Assembly (NCBI GenBank): GCA_918026815.1
Contig: CAKJVC010000156.1
Coordinates: 62,001-126,000 of the forward strand
Source: Chalara sp. BL73
Taxonomy: Eukaryota; Ascomycota; Leotiomycetes; Helotiales
DNA: 64,000 bases
Reading direction: 5' to 3'
The position numbers were made by a program, and so were the translations under genes. Shown piece by piece: positions 11,556-22,599 of this stretch (its first letter is position 1; each line of letters opens with the position of its first letter). Below the pieces are notes generated by a model. It did no database searches. It was not told the origin of the DNA and worked only from the letters and a program-made list of their open reading frames with translations.

Positions 11556-12976
11556 ATGAAGAAGCATAGAATCTCTGGCAAAATGATGCAAGTTGCGGCC
11601 ACGGGAGTCGCAGCAGTGAAAGGTCTATTCCAGAAGACACACCCTCTGGGTGCGAAGTGGAATAGAATTGATGCTCCTCCACTTCCACGGTCTTCTCACT
11701 CAATATCTGTTATCGCAGGTCGTGCCTACATATTTGGAGGCGAAATCAGTGAGTGGAAAACACCATTTTCACCACTAATATTGGGGAGACGCGTCTGCTA
11801 ATGATTGCAGCTCCACGAGAGCCTGTTGATAATGCTATGCATGTTATAACTCTACCTTCTGGCTCAGTTACGTCTGCTGATTACCGCTCCATACCCGCTA
11901 ATCCAGAATCTGCTGGAGGAGAAGTTCCCGACAAGAGAGTTGGTCACACAGCGGCAGTCATTGGTGACCGGATCTTCATATTTGGCGGTAGAGGTGGTAA
12001 GGAAATGAAACCACTGGAGGAGAATGGAAGAGTCTGGGTATATAGTACAAGGACAGATACCTGGTCTTTCCTGGATCCCGTATCTGGGACGGCTTACCCT
12101 GCTGCGAGGTCGTATCATTCATCTGTCGCGACGGAGAAACCAGAACCAGCAGGAGTCAAGCCGAAGAAGATAAATCAACAGAGGGAGACACCAGCTCCAG
12201 GAATCATTGCAACTGGGGCAAAGACTGATGGCGGGCATGGCACATTCTTTGTGCACGCAGGTTGCCCAGCGAGTGGAAGAACAAACGATCTGTGGGGTTT
12301 CGATGTGGCGAGTCGAACGTGGAAGGAGTACCCAAGTGCTCCTGGCAAACCCAGGGGAGGAACATCAATCTGCATTTCAAAACAACGAATATACAGGTAT
12401 GGAGGGTTCAATGGGGAAGGCGAAGAGGGCGGCCAACTTGATATCCTTGAATTAGGATTGGATACATTCGATGACATGAGTGGATTTGCAGAAGCAACTG
12501 TGATACCGAGAGGGAAATGGGAAACACTCGACTTTACGGAGGAGGATATGACTTACCCTGGAAACCGAAGTGTAGCTGGTTTTCACGCCGTAAATACTGG
12601 CATGGGAAGGGAATATCTTGTACTTCTGCTCGGAGAGAAGAGTCCAAGCAATCAAGGCCATGATGGCGTTGGAGAATTTTGGGGTGATGTCTGGGTTTTC
12701 ATGCCTCCTCCACAAGGAATGACTGGTGCAAGTCTCAAAGATGCTACCTGGCAAGCTCTTGGAAGAGAAACTGGAGAAGGACTTTGGAGCGCTGTGAGAG
12801 TGTCAGATGCTGAAGGAGCCGAAGGAGAAAATGTTCGATATCTAGCTCCAAGCGAAAGAGGATGGTTTGCCAGCTCTGCTATGGGGGATATAGATGTCAG
12901 TTCCGTTGTGCTTTGGGGTGGCTTGAATACAAAAAATGAAAGGGAAGGCAACGGATGGATGCTGAAAATTGATTGA
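11556..12976 (+). CDS. Kelch-repeat beta-propeller protein
   Basis: Exons are 11556-11748 and 11811-12976, giving 452 aa. Intron 11749-11810 has GTGAGT and TTGCAG ends with a CTAAT branch. Kelch repeats are visible as the usual GG plus spaced aromatic pattern: RSSHSISVIAGRAYIFGGE, RVGHTAAVIGDRIFIFGGRG, then AARSYHSSVA, a DLWGFDVASRTWKEYP blade, and GGTSICISKQRIYRYGGFNG. A last blade ends SSVVLWGGLN. This predicts a six- or seven-bladed propeller without added catalytic or localisation domains, so most likely a soluble protein-interaction scaffold. A second in-frame Met at 11583 could be the start. Nothing shows the partner. Confidence 0.88.
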
Positions 12977-14239
12977 ACAATTTCCTTGGACATTTATTTG
13001 AAAGATTGGGAAAGGACATGGGAAAATGGGTGCACAGTAGTGGATTTCATGCTGAATAATGAACCGAAGATTCGGGAAAGGGAGTAAAAGCTCGTGATAT
13101 ACTCGGACTTCGTCAAGAAGGTTTTGTTTTTCGTTTGACTAAGGGTAGCGGTTGGCAGAAGTCACTTCCATCTTGGCATAGATAAAGGGGCTCGCTTAGT
13201 CCCCTTAAAAGTCCACTTTGCTAAGCGAATGCGTGATAGTCAGGCGGATGGATCATTAGGTGTCTGCAGCATTCTTCTTGTAAGGTAACTCCTCTATTCG
13301 GTCAGAAATTTATGTGAAACACGAGAATTGGAGGCCATTAGTCAACCCAGTGACTCGGATCCAAGCCATAAACTATAAAGATTTGCGGTACAAACACCTA
13401 TGACATGAATTATCAGTGCACAGCAATTCCGTATCAGCCACAAAGATTCTACGCAATTATGAGTGCTTTTTTGTCTTTTAAAAGATACCGAGGCTTTCGC
13501 CAAGCCGGACGCTTAATGGCTAACAAGACCTAAGGATATAATAAATGCCGTGACGATAGACATGCATTGTGAGATCATCGCTTATAGTATATATTTGCCC
13601 GAATGCATTTTCTTCTTAAGATGGATTGCATGCTGATGCTGAGGACAAAAGAATCCTGCAAAAATGAGTACCATTACAGACGTTTCCTAACACCGGAGTA
13701 GCAAGTAGATCCCACAATACGACATCCTATGTTGAAATGCTTTCCAGTTACACTGGGTCGAAAAATTGTTAGAGATATACTTATCCTCATCTTATTTACC
13801 TCGGTGTTTTTGCTGGCTAATTAAGCCATAACCTTTATGCAAACTATGCGCCTAGATAAACAGTTTTCTCGAATGCCTTCTTTAATTATTTATGTTACTA
13901 ATAGCTAGCCCGCTTGCGGTACTAAGCTTTGTTACATATTTTACAAAAACTACAGTACTAAAAATTGTACAAAGATTATACACCGCTGTTTGCTGAAATG
14001 AAAGGGTGCGCGGGCTGATTATATAGCATTTTACACTAGTTTTAAAGTTTTCCCAAGCGTTTCAGCGTTTTTCTTTCAATATAGGAATCACCCAGGTTTC
14101 ACTTTTTTTTGTAAACCAACACTAGTCGAAAAGGTAAGAGAGTGCATGTTCTTAGACCACAGACAAATATGTGCTTAGCGATATTATCAAACGTGAGTTC
14201 TACACTCAATTTAAAACAAAGGCAAATATCCGCATCTGG
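12977..14239. other. Intergenic region
   Basis: I see no gene here. From about 13850 to 14100 the sequence turns AT-rich and TpA-rich, probably decayed repeat DNA continuous with the LINE relic to its right. Confidence 0.45.
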
Positions 14240-14800
14240 CGTCATGCGGTTATTGCTATTTCCCGTCGGCACCTGAAACAAGTAAAATTTAATTCAAAAA
14301 ACCTATGATCTCGATCAAAGATAGAATGATGCGCAAGCGGCTCACACAACTCAAGTTCTCTACATTTTGGAGCCGGTGCTCGGTAACAGTAATGTACATG
14401 GTTGTAAAGGTGGCAGCGATAGCACTGTGCGGGTTTGCCGCCAATAACAAATGTACGAGTGTATGCACACTCTCTATTCGCTATAGTAAGTGTCATTTTA
14501 GCAAAGAGCTTATCAACCTCCTTCGTGTCAAATACACAACTACTTAGAGATACTCCCTATTAATCGACACATTCCCAAGCCATCGCATCTTGTAAACCTT
14601 GACCTTGTTCAGTGATCCAAAAATTAAACAACCCACCTCGTCCACCGCCGCTACGTGATAAACTCCATCGACCCGCGGTGGATACTGCTGATCACCGTAC
14701 ATGGTTCCTCTATGAAAGTATGTTTTAACCCAAGTGTCATCCCTTTGTACGTTCTCAATATCCTTTCCTTGGGAAAAGAAGCCGATACCGCCCATTCCCC
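14240..14800 (-). pseudogene. Relic of a LINE (Tad1-like) gag ORF with zinc knuckles
   Basis: Read leftwards from 14795, the translation gives a VKVYKMRWLGNVS segment, then VVVYLTRRRLISSLL, then ECAYTRTFVIGGKPAQCYRCHLYNHVHYCY and a second Cys-rich element, KCRE...HHS. This order (WLG segment, VVYL helix, A-Y/F-T-R turn, then CxxC zinc knuckles) is what I know from gag-like ORF1 proteins of fungal LINEs. The frame is broken: an in-frame TAA sits at 14544, a TGA follows about 50 bp on, and the zinc knuckles lie in another frame (14496-14242). No reverse transcriptase is recognisable next to it. The segment 14800-15100, read in minus, may be the upstream part (Arg/Ala-rich helices). Confidence 0.55.
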
Positions 14801-15401
14801 TTAGAATTGACTCATAAACATGTTATTTGCCTTCCCTTCAGGGCCTTATTTACCCGTCTGTGCGCGGCGCATGGCGGATTCGACACGCGCAAGAAGGGCT
14901 TTGACTTGTGGCCGTCGGTCGGTATCCACTGCCGTCGGCACTGTCTGAGATGTCGAGCCTAGGTAGAGTCGGGCTCGAAGGGCTGCCTGTGCTTCAGATA
15001 TCCTTCAAGGTGCTCGTAGCTTAGACTGTAATCGAGTCATTACCATCAGATTTGTCGAGCAACTCGAACGAATTGCCCTTTCTGCTATTCACGCCATTCT
15101 TACCGTTCTTGGCATTTTTTCCCTATTAATCATAATCTCCATTTGGGTTTGGTGGTATTCCGAGCTGAAATCTGGAAAGCCGCTAAGCCTGAAATGGGGA
15201 GGGGTTCGATGATGAGCCACAGCAAGGATTGGCAAAACATCTCCGCAGTTCCACACCATTACAGCTCTTCAACTTCCCAACGCACATTTTCCGAATGCGA
15301 GGAGTGCGATCAGCCGTTTGACAATTAGCAGTCTCTTAATCAGCACCTCAACTCCCCCTTAGTCACAGTTTTAGAATGCGATCATCCCTTTAGGGTTAGC
15401 C

Positions 15402-17613
15402 ATGCCTTGTATAACGGTTATACACCTGTTACTATTTCTATCACTCTGCACATCCGATTCAACTGCCGCTATTACGCAGTTCCAAACACAAACCTCTACA
15501 GGCTTTGTACCACTTACCACTGGCTTCACACCAGCACCTGAATGCAGTTCTATTACAATAGTACATAGTCAACGCGATGTTGCAGTCTATCAAGGCTGTG
15601 TCGGCTCTGATCCCAGTTGCTGCCCTCAATCTGGGCGTCTCAACAATACCTATAGTCCCGGAGTATGCCCATCAGGATATATACCTAAGGATGCTCATGT
15701 TGGATTGGACCGGCTTGCTATAGATACCCTTGAATGGGAAGCAACCTGCGTTCCCTCGTAAGTTCATATCCGATCTTTAGCTAGAAGACGTGCCATAATC
15801 CTTTCCCTTCCTTGCGCGCGTACGTAGACCTCCAAGTAACTTTGGTAGAGCTTTTACTACCTGCACCAAACCGTGGTACAAGTTGCCCCAGCAGCCCATG
15901 CTCCCAGACACAGATTGTCCTCGGTGGTACACTAGCCAACTACCCCCTCTCACAACTCCTTTAACAGTATCGGTCTTTTATTATCACCCCTTTGACTACA
16001 ATCTTGATTCGGGGTCGCCTTGGCCATACCGGGTTGGTTTCAGAACTACTATGGTATTATCGGAATCCTGGCCGATCTTGGTTCCTGCAATTACAACTCC
16101 TAAAGCGGTTGTTGCGTCGCATTTTATTATCCGATGGAAGGACTCTGACTTCTCGCCGACTCTTTCACCTCCGGTCGTATCGGCGAGCATCTCTGGAAGT
16201 CCACCTCCTGGATTCACAGGGGTAGACCCTATCACAACATCTACGCCATCATATTCCCAATCAGGCGTACCAGAAAATGACGAAGGAGTGACTACGACGA
16301 GGCCGATGTCTGGCTGCCCTACTTGCACCACAAAATCTTCGTCTCCGTTACAATCAGGCCAACTTTCCCATGGAAGTATAGTTGGCATTACCATAGGTAG
16401 TGTGGTGGGTACTACTGGGCTTGTCTTCGGGGTACTATTCTGTTATTTTCGAAACCGAAAAGGATCGCCTAATAGCGAAATCGAGCTGCAAGACTCAGGA
16501 CCAAACGTGGGGTTTTTAACATTGTACAAAGGCGAAACAGATCCAGGGCCAGTCGCCGAGTAAGCCCTCTCTCCTACCATATTCATAATACCTTACTAAC
16601 AATCCACAAAGTGTTGTTTTAGTTCACGGCTTGCGAGGCCACCGCTCAAGAACGTGGACAAAAGACGGATGTTGTTGGCCAAAAGACTTACTCCCTCAGA
16701 GACTTCCAGGAATCCGGGTCATCTCATTTGGCTACGATTCTAGTATAGCAAGATTTATAGGCCGTTCATCAAGAAATAACATAAACCAACACGCGGCATG
16801 TCTGCTTGCAGACTTGATTGATATAAGGAGCGAGAATATTCAAGTTGGCCTCTCTTACTATACTATAGAATTGTGCTTGAGCTAACAGTTGATGGATAGC
16901 GGCCGATAATCTTTGTGGCCCACAGCTTAGGCGGTATTGTTGTGAAAGATGTCTGTCAATTCACAACGCAATCTATTCTAAACTGACCACGCAAACAGGC
17001 CCTCCGGAAAGCGAGAGAACTCAACGAAGGTGGCCGATATCGCTCCATCTACGAGGCCACCCATAGTGTTATATTCTTAGGAACCCCTCACCATGGAAGT
17101 GCCTATGCTCGAGTCGGCAGATCAGTGGCGGATATGCTCCGTTGGTTCTGGCGCGACACAAATTCGAGCATACTCCGTTCACTAGAGTACGACTCTGAAA
17201 TCCTTGAGCGGATCTCAGATGATTTCCGAAACACACTAGCCCACCGCGCCGACCGCAAGATAAAAATCTGTTCTTTCGCAGAGGAGCTGTCTATGTCGTC
17301 CCTAGCAAGCGTTAGTCCATTATACGCAGCATCCGGTAATATGCTAATGTATCAGTAGCCCGTCGTTTATGCTAGATCTGCATTCATAGGCTTATCAGAA
17401 GAGATCACAGAGACGATATGGGCGCACCATAGAGATATGTGTCGGTTTAGCAACGAAGATGATCCTGGGTATCAGAGGATTGCGAGAAGGATTATTGAGT
17501 TCGTCGCGGATGCTACGTCGGGTGCCAGCTATTCTAGCTCCGTTGGAACCGAATCGGACACCCCCATAGAGAGAGTAGAAGATTCTGAGGGGCCAGATCC
17601 CGAGATCCGATAG
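15402..17613 (+). CDS. Predicted type I membrane protein with cytoplasmic alpha/beta-hydrolase (serine esterase) domain
   Basis: Exons are 15402-15757, 15828-16559, 16612-16843, 16900-16950, 16999-17310 and 17359-17613. All introns are GT-AG, mostly with CTAAC-like branches, and every junction keeps frame, giving 645 aa. Residues 1-22 form a signal peptide. The ectodomain (to about residue 300) is cysteine-bearing near the N-terminus (GCVGSDPSCCP, CPSGY), then Pro/Ser/Thr-rich. A transmembrane helix lies at about 301-326, followed by basic RNRKG. From residue 363 begins an alpha/beta hydrolase, DVVLVHGLRGHRSRTW, with the nucleophile elbow AHSLGG (Ser449), FLGTPHHGS, and a late HHRDMCRF that may bring the catalytic His. 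This hydrolase type often heads fungal NLR-like proteins; here it follows a membrane stalk instead. Two adjacent genes are an alternative, but I see no start codon for the hydrolase. The last acceptor must be TAG at 17356-17358, because the CAG just before it leaves an in-frame stop. Confidence 0.7.
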
Positions 17614-18479
17614 ATAAACACAACATCAGGTTACAGTGCAATACCAACAGAACAAGGGCTGATCAACTCTACGAACTCACGCTCCTACCACCAGATTCTC
17701 ATTTATTCCGTCTTGGATAACAAACTTCACATTGCTCTAAGGGCAGAGAAAGATCAACTTCAGAAGGAGCAAAACAAGGGAATTACTGCACGGCGGACAG
17801 CGAAGACAAACGTATGTGCCGATTCAGTCAGCGACATATCCCTATGCTCAAGACCTTCTTCCCTGATGGAGAGCGATTCGAAAGATGGATTACTTGAAAG
17901 GCGGTTTCTTGACGGACTTCTAACCTTGTAGGCACCAGAAACGGCTCACTTCTTTTCGAGGCAGTATGGTTGTTAAGGATCAGTCCAACATTAGGTCCTA
18001 TGGATCCTCAACTCACAGATTGTCTAATAAGGCAGCCAGCTATCGGTACAAAGCCATGTGCATTCCAGTAATCGAGACACAAAACACCAACAGACTAGCA
18101 TATTCTGCTTGTGATGCAGACATGTAGGCGCCGTAAGGCAGTGCAGTTGGTTATGGATGAGGGGCTGTGTACGAGACCAACATTATATGCAAGTACCAAC
18201 AATGTGTGGAAGTAGCAAGGCGGCTAATTTCGAATCCATTTTATTTTTTCAAGCTTACTGCGGTTTCAGCTCAGGGTCATGATTGGTCCACGATCAAAAT
18301 TTTCATGCCTGCTCTCACCCGTGTTGACGCTGTGACAGCATAGAAGGTACACTTACACAATACCTCTCCTGCTCAACTTCTCTATGACCGTACGGTAGCT
18401 AGCATATTGCTAAACCACCTTTAAAATCTATAAAGTCTCTCGAAAATATTCATCGCCACGTTGTCGGCGCAAAAGGAAA
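17614..18479. other. Intergenic region
   Basis: No gene is supported. One 72-codon open frame at 17713-17931 has no recognisable domain or splice context and is more likely UTR or spacer. Confidence 0.45.
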
Positions 18480-19343
18480 ATGGCATCAATGAACACTACG
18501 CCCTCCTCGTTCACCCTTTTCACAAGCCTCCCATTAGAGCTTCGTGAGCAAATATGGCGAGAAGCTCTTCCAAAAGTTTCTAGCTCAGTTCTGTTCCTCT
18601 ACAGAAGAGGTTGCTGGACAGTCCGTGACCCCGCCAAAGGCGAGACGAGGTTCGACCTAGCCCCCCCTAACCACCTAGAGCTGCTTTTCTTGTACGAACT
18701 TCTGGACAAGCCTCACTTCGACATACCGATATTCTTCGTCAACTCTGAAGCTCACAAAATTGCCACAACCTGGCTTCGCGAGCAAAGTCTCAAACTTGAA
18801 GCCCATCCAGAACCGCTGTCTGGGCATCAGCAGCTTCGGTGCACCTTTGCGCGAACTTTCAAACTAGATCGCGATATCTTATATGTGTCAAATGACAGGT
18901 CGGCCGACTTCCACAGTGAGCCTTTCAATTGTATTAATCATCCGGAGTACGAGTACTCTCACTATAACACTACATGCGAAGTCAGCCGACTCGCCGTTTC
19001 AGAGGCATTATTTATGGATGGTATTCTGGAGGAACTGCTACAGTTTTGGAACTACCGCATTGCAGAAATTTTTATCATTGTTGGCTCGCTGCCTAATGAA
19101 ACATGGACGGCTGGTGAAGACAGAAAGTTGACATGGTGGGAACTGGACAGTTGGAATGGCGGGTCTTTTCGGTGGATCAAAGATTCGTGGGAGATCGAGG
19201 TGGAAACCTGCGAACCTGTAGACGAAATCAGACCTCTGAAAAATGCCATCAAAAACGTCATTGAACATTTGGCACAACTTGACGAAATTTGCAGATATTC
19301 CCCGGAGTTGAGCATTCGGCTTGTGCGAGTTGTGCAAAGATGA
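18480..19343 (+). CDS. 2EXR domain protein
   Basis: This is a single-exon gene of 287 aa. The N-terminus carries the 2EXR signature FTLFTSLPLELREQIWREAL (about residues 11-30), followed by the usual pattern of a short beta region and INS/VNSEAH..A helix (here FFVNSEAHKIA). 2EXR proteins are an expanded Pezizomycotina family, thought to be related to F-box-like proteins; no biochemical role is established. The C-terminal third is acidic and Trp-rich, with no second domain I can name. The start is preceded by an A-rich leader (AAAAGGAAAATGG), a good fungal initiation context. Confidence 0.85.
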   Translation: MASMNTTPSSFTLFTSLPLELREQIWREALPKVSSSVLFLYRRGCWTVRDPAKGETRFDLAPPNHLELLFLYELLDKPHFDIPIFFVNSEAHKIATTWLREQSLKLEAHPEPLSGHQQLRCTFARTFKLDRDILYVSNDRSADFHSEPFNCINHPEYEYSHYNTTCEVSRLAVSEALFMDGILEELLQFWNYRIAEIFIIVGSLPNETWTAGEDRKLTWWELDSWNGGSFRWIKDSWEIEVETCEPVDEIRPLKNAIKNVIEHLAQLDEICRYSPELSIRLVRVVQR

Positions 19344-19572
19344 CGAGCGCTATAAGCACAAGTCAAAAATGATAGCGTATCGGAAAATTAAAAATACATA
19401 GCTAGCGAGCGAGCTTTGTATAACTTTGCTTTGAGCTTGATAAAAGTGAAGCGAGTTTTGGTAGATACTTTTTGAAAAGAACAAGCAGCAAAAATTGGAC
19501 TTCCGTTTTAAAAATACCTTGGTATACAGCTATTGCTAAATTGGAGAAACAGTTAGCAAATATGACTTACTA

Positions 19573-20113
19573 GATCTTACAAGGGTTTCCGTCGACGACC
19601 GTCCAGCTTATTATTTCCCTCCAGCGATGTGCAACCGCCCATATTGATCTTGACTTCGGCTTGCCCTCGCGAACCCTCAACTTTTTAAAAAAGACATAAT
19701 CGGCATGAAATATCGCACTGGTATTCCCCGCCATCGCGCCTCTTCGAGAGAAAGTCGCTGAGCTGTTTTGACTTGCTGGCCTTCCGCCCATTTCCATAGA
19801 AAGCGGCGATCTCGCGCAAGAAAGCTGTTTGTGTAGTAGTGCTGGCCTTGAGGTGGACTCGGATTTTCTTGCGGATCTCGTCGCAGGAGTAGAAGACGAG
19901 GATGGAGTCTGGAGACTCGGAGCTGGGTGAGATCGCTTTCTTGGTTTTCTTTAACGGGGACGGGGCAATCTTTACTGGAACATTCCGCGACAACGATATA
20001 ATGTGTGGTGGGATGATAGATGCATTCAGCAGAGCGATAGACCGTCTGAGGAAAGAGCAACAAGCAATTGCATAACCGAGGCCAGGCAGGTAATCCGGCC
20101 TGGTCATCAGCAT
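19573..20113 (-). pseudogene. DUF7726-like gene fragment with frameshift
   Basis: Read from 20113 leftwards, the frame encodes SPDSILVFYSCDEIRKKIRVHLKA... then TAFLREIAAFYG and KQLSDFLSKR. It then runs out of frame, while another frame continues the same protein as GAMAGNTSAIFHADYVFFKKLRVREGKPKS down to about 19573. The (C)D-x-I-R-x-K-I-R start, the FL-x-K-x-G middle and the FF(K/E)K-L/R end match the fungal DUF7726 domain as I remember it. The shift lies near 19735-19750. Upstream, a GTATGC...CTGATGACCAG intron may lie around 20098-20165, so a further 5' exon is possible. Either a decayed gene or a sequence error. Confidence 0.45.
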
Positions 20114-20533
20114 TGTGAGACTTTTTTGTTGGGAGGGGAGTTAGGTTCTTTTTCTTTGGGCATACCAGTGAAAATCTTGCAGTAAGTCGCACTATCCTTG
20201 TAATAGAGTCCTCGATGTGGACATCCATGTGGTGTTGTTCTTCTGTGTTAATGGGGATTACTGACAAAAGAAATTCTGAGAGCTTTGCGGTTTCTATACT
20301 GCACCTGACGGTAAGCGAACACTTGACGCCGATTTGCAGGTTATATGTCTTGATTACGTTTAGGCCTATTTATCTATATCCCCAGAACTTCATTCCATTT
20401 CGAGTTAGAGCCACCCCAGTCACCTGACTCAAGGACGAACCACATCGGGCAATAACACCGCTGAACCGCGTGTTTCCTTCTACGATTCCAGACTCAACAT
20501 CTCTCCGCTGCATGAACGCTAAAAATCGTCAAG

Positions 20534-21256
20534 ATGCCAAGTTGGAAGTTACTCAAGCACAACTTCGTCATGTTTTCAACCACGCTTGACTTCGAAATGA
20601 CGCTAAACCTCCAAGAAATACTCGAACGCGACGCCGGCAGTGTACTGCATCCTTCCATGAAGTCTGATACACAAATCGACGATTGGGTGGTCGTCTATGA
20701 TCCAGATATGGTACTCCCCGAACCCGATGATAAGAAAGGGATTCTAGCGTGGCTTGGACTCAACGAAACCGTTTCCGAGGAAGTGCTAAAAGATTATGAA
20801 GAACGTACCGCCAGCAACGATCCCGATGGTCGCCTGCTTCAAGCAAAAACACCAGAATCGACATTAGTTCAGAATCTTTGCGAACTGTTCATCAGGGACA
20901 TGGTACTCAAATGGGATTCGAACGACCAGATAGACTTTGGTATGCACTCCTTTTATTTGACATCTAACACTAGAATCTCTTGCTAATGTCAATTGAATCA
21001 AAAAGAAGGATACGTTAATAAAGCATTTAGAATTGGGTTAAGGCCAGAATTTGCATTATTGTGCGGGATGCATCCAGATAACACTTACACATCAGAAGAT
21101 GAGAAGGAAAGATGGTATATCGAAACGACAGTGGGCCATGTTGAGAATCTCGTGACAGGGTATGCTGCTATGCTATTGAGAATGTGGAGAGACAGGGCAG
21201 AATACAGGTCGAAAGGAGGGAAGAAAGAGACAGAAACGGAGAATGTTGGTGCATAA
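20534..21256 (+). CDS. Hypothetical protein, two exons
   Basis: I do not recognise this protein. Exons are 20534-20939 and 21006-21256. The intron (GTATGC donor, AAAAAG acceptor, CTAAT branch at 20982) closes the frame as Phe-Glu-Gly, giving 218 aa. The protein is hydrophilic, with no signal peptide or membrane segment. An acidic middle contains DDWVVVYDPDMVLPEPDD. The C-terminal half is helical, with HVENLVTGYAAMLLRMWRDRAEYR, and ends in a charged Lys/Glu tail. Codon use matches the neighbouring genes. An alternative acceptor (GAAG at 21008) would shift the frame, so I reject it. Confidence 0.65.
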
Positions 21257-21889
21257 GTTTGAGGGAGGAATTTTTCTAGAGTTCTCAATCAGTGTTTAAT
21301 AAATTGAAAGTGTTCGCCACTCAAAGCACCACTGCAAGTCGAACTAACTGATTCAAAACGGGTTGGCGCAAAAGCGGGGCTCGCAGTGCATTATTACAAC
21401 TCCAAACCCCCATCGAACTCGTGATTGGCCTGGTCTTATGTGCAAATGATTACGATAGTCATCCGAAGAAAACCGAGTTCTAAACACGGCCAGGAGGAGT
21501 TACATAAGATACAACACTGAGTCTCACAGGTCAAACTCATCGAAGCAAATCACGAAAAAATATTATGATATGCGTGAATCAGAGATGTCCATATCTTCTA
21601 CAGCCTCCCCCAGGCACAGAATATTGGACACCTAGACGCCGTCAGATCCAAGACCCTGTCCAGGGAGTATGATTGGGCTGCATCCATAATACGAAACAAA
21701 AGTAACTGTTGGTATCACGGGCTTACCTTCCACGGGGCAAAAGGCGCAGCTCTACTTTGTAGGCCACGCTCTTGCTCTTGATGGATATGGTAATGATTGT
21801 TGTTTTTATTAGGTTCTACTTTAGATTTTACAAAATGGGGGTTGTGCGGACCACGTGACCCGGTGGGTTGTATGTGGATTCGTAAGCCC
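21257..21889. other. Intergenic spacer before the AT-rich block
   Basis: The GC content is normal and no gene is supported. The sequence ends at the first LTR (21890). Confidence 0.5.
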
Positions 21890-22150
21890 TGTAACAATCG
21901 GTATGCCCAGGGCGCGGCACGGAAGTCATGATACAGGAGCAAAGGGTAATGATCAGGGTATGAGGAGTTTCAGACCCAATACAGGAGAGACTCGGAGTCG
22001 CTTATATAAAAGCCTGTTTTTATTTTTTACAGTTGCTTTTTATGTTTTTTGTATTTTTAGTACTTTAAACTTATAAAGCAATTATTATTAGTTTATTGTA
22101 CGCATTTTTATATGCTTTTATTATAGCTTGTAATTTTTTGCGTTGTTACA
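21890..22150 (+). repeat. LTR of a D-like gypsy family (partner not found)
   Basis: It runs from TGTAACAATCG to CGTTGTTACA (261 bp), the same ends as the element D LTRs at 45069 and 52630. Downstream it shares the D leader pattern (TTATA-AAAAACATTAA then GCCGAAA). The left 120 bp are GC-normal and the right part is AT-degraded. Element A begins at 22219, so this is probably the left LTR of an older element interrupted by A. I found no matching right LTR, so a solo LTR is possible. Confidence 0.65.
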
Positions 22151-22218
22151 TTATACAAAAAACATTAAATTAGCCGAAAACAGTTTTTATTATAATATTT
22201 TTTTATCGAGTTTATTTT

Positions 22219-22392
22219 TGTTACGGCACGAGCTGTGGATCTACAAATACAGAGGGCAGCTGTGGTACTATACGAGAATCTATAGCTAAAAAAAGAAAAG
22301 GGAGCTCGGGGAAAGCAGGCTATATATACACGAAAAGCTCGGAGAGCTCGCTTAATATAGATCACGTGTGTTTAAAAACACGCGACGTAACA
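22219..22392 (-). repeat. LTR-A, left copy (3' LTR)
   Basis: It begins TGTTACGGCACGAGC and ends GACGTAACA on the plus strand. It matches the copies at 29959-30131 and 35217-35390 apart from C/T and G/A changes, which are concentrated on its inner (right) side. Confidence 0.8.
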
Positions 22393-22599
22393 TTACTTTT
22401 TTTTCCGGAAAAAGCTCGTTTTCGAGCTTTAAAAGCACGGCAAGTTACTATTTAAATAGTTGTAATTGTTAATACTTTTTTTTTATGCTTTAATTTAATT
22501 TTTTAGCTTTAAAAACAGCTTTTTCGCGTTTAAGTTCTGTAAATAAAACGCTTTTAGCAAATAAAAAACGTATTTTAAGTCGAAAACTAAATACTACTC

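Noticed and set aside
15143..15328. Small plus-strand ORF of 61 codons
   Set aside because: No domain, no splice partner, and it overlaps probable LINE relic DNA.
17713..17931. 72-codon ORF after the membrane hydrolase
   Set aside because: I tried it as another exon of the hydrolase, but the stop at 17611 and the lack of splice sites rule this out. No similarity is recognised.
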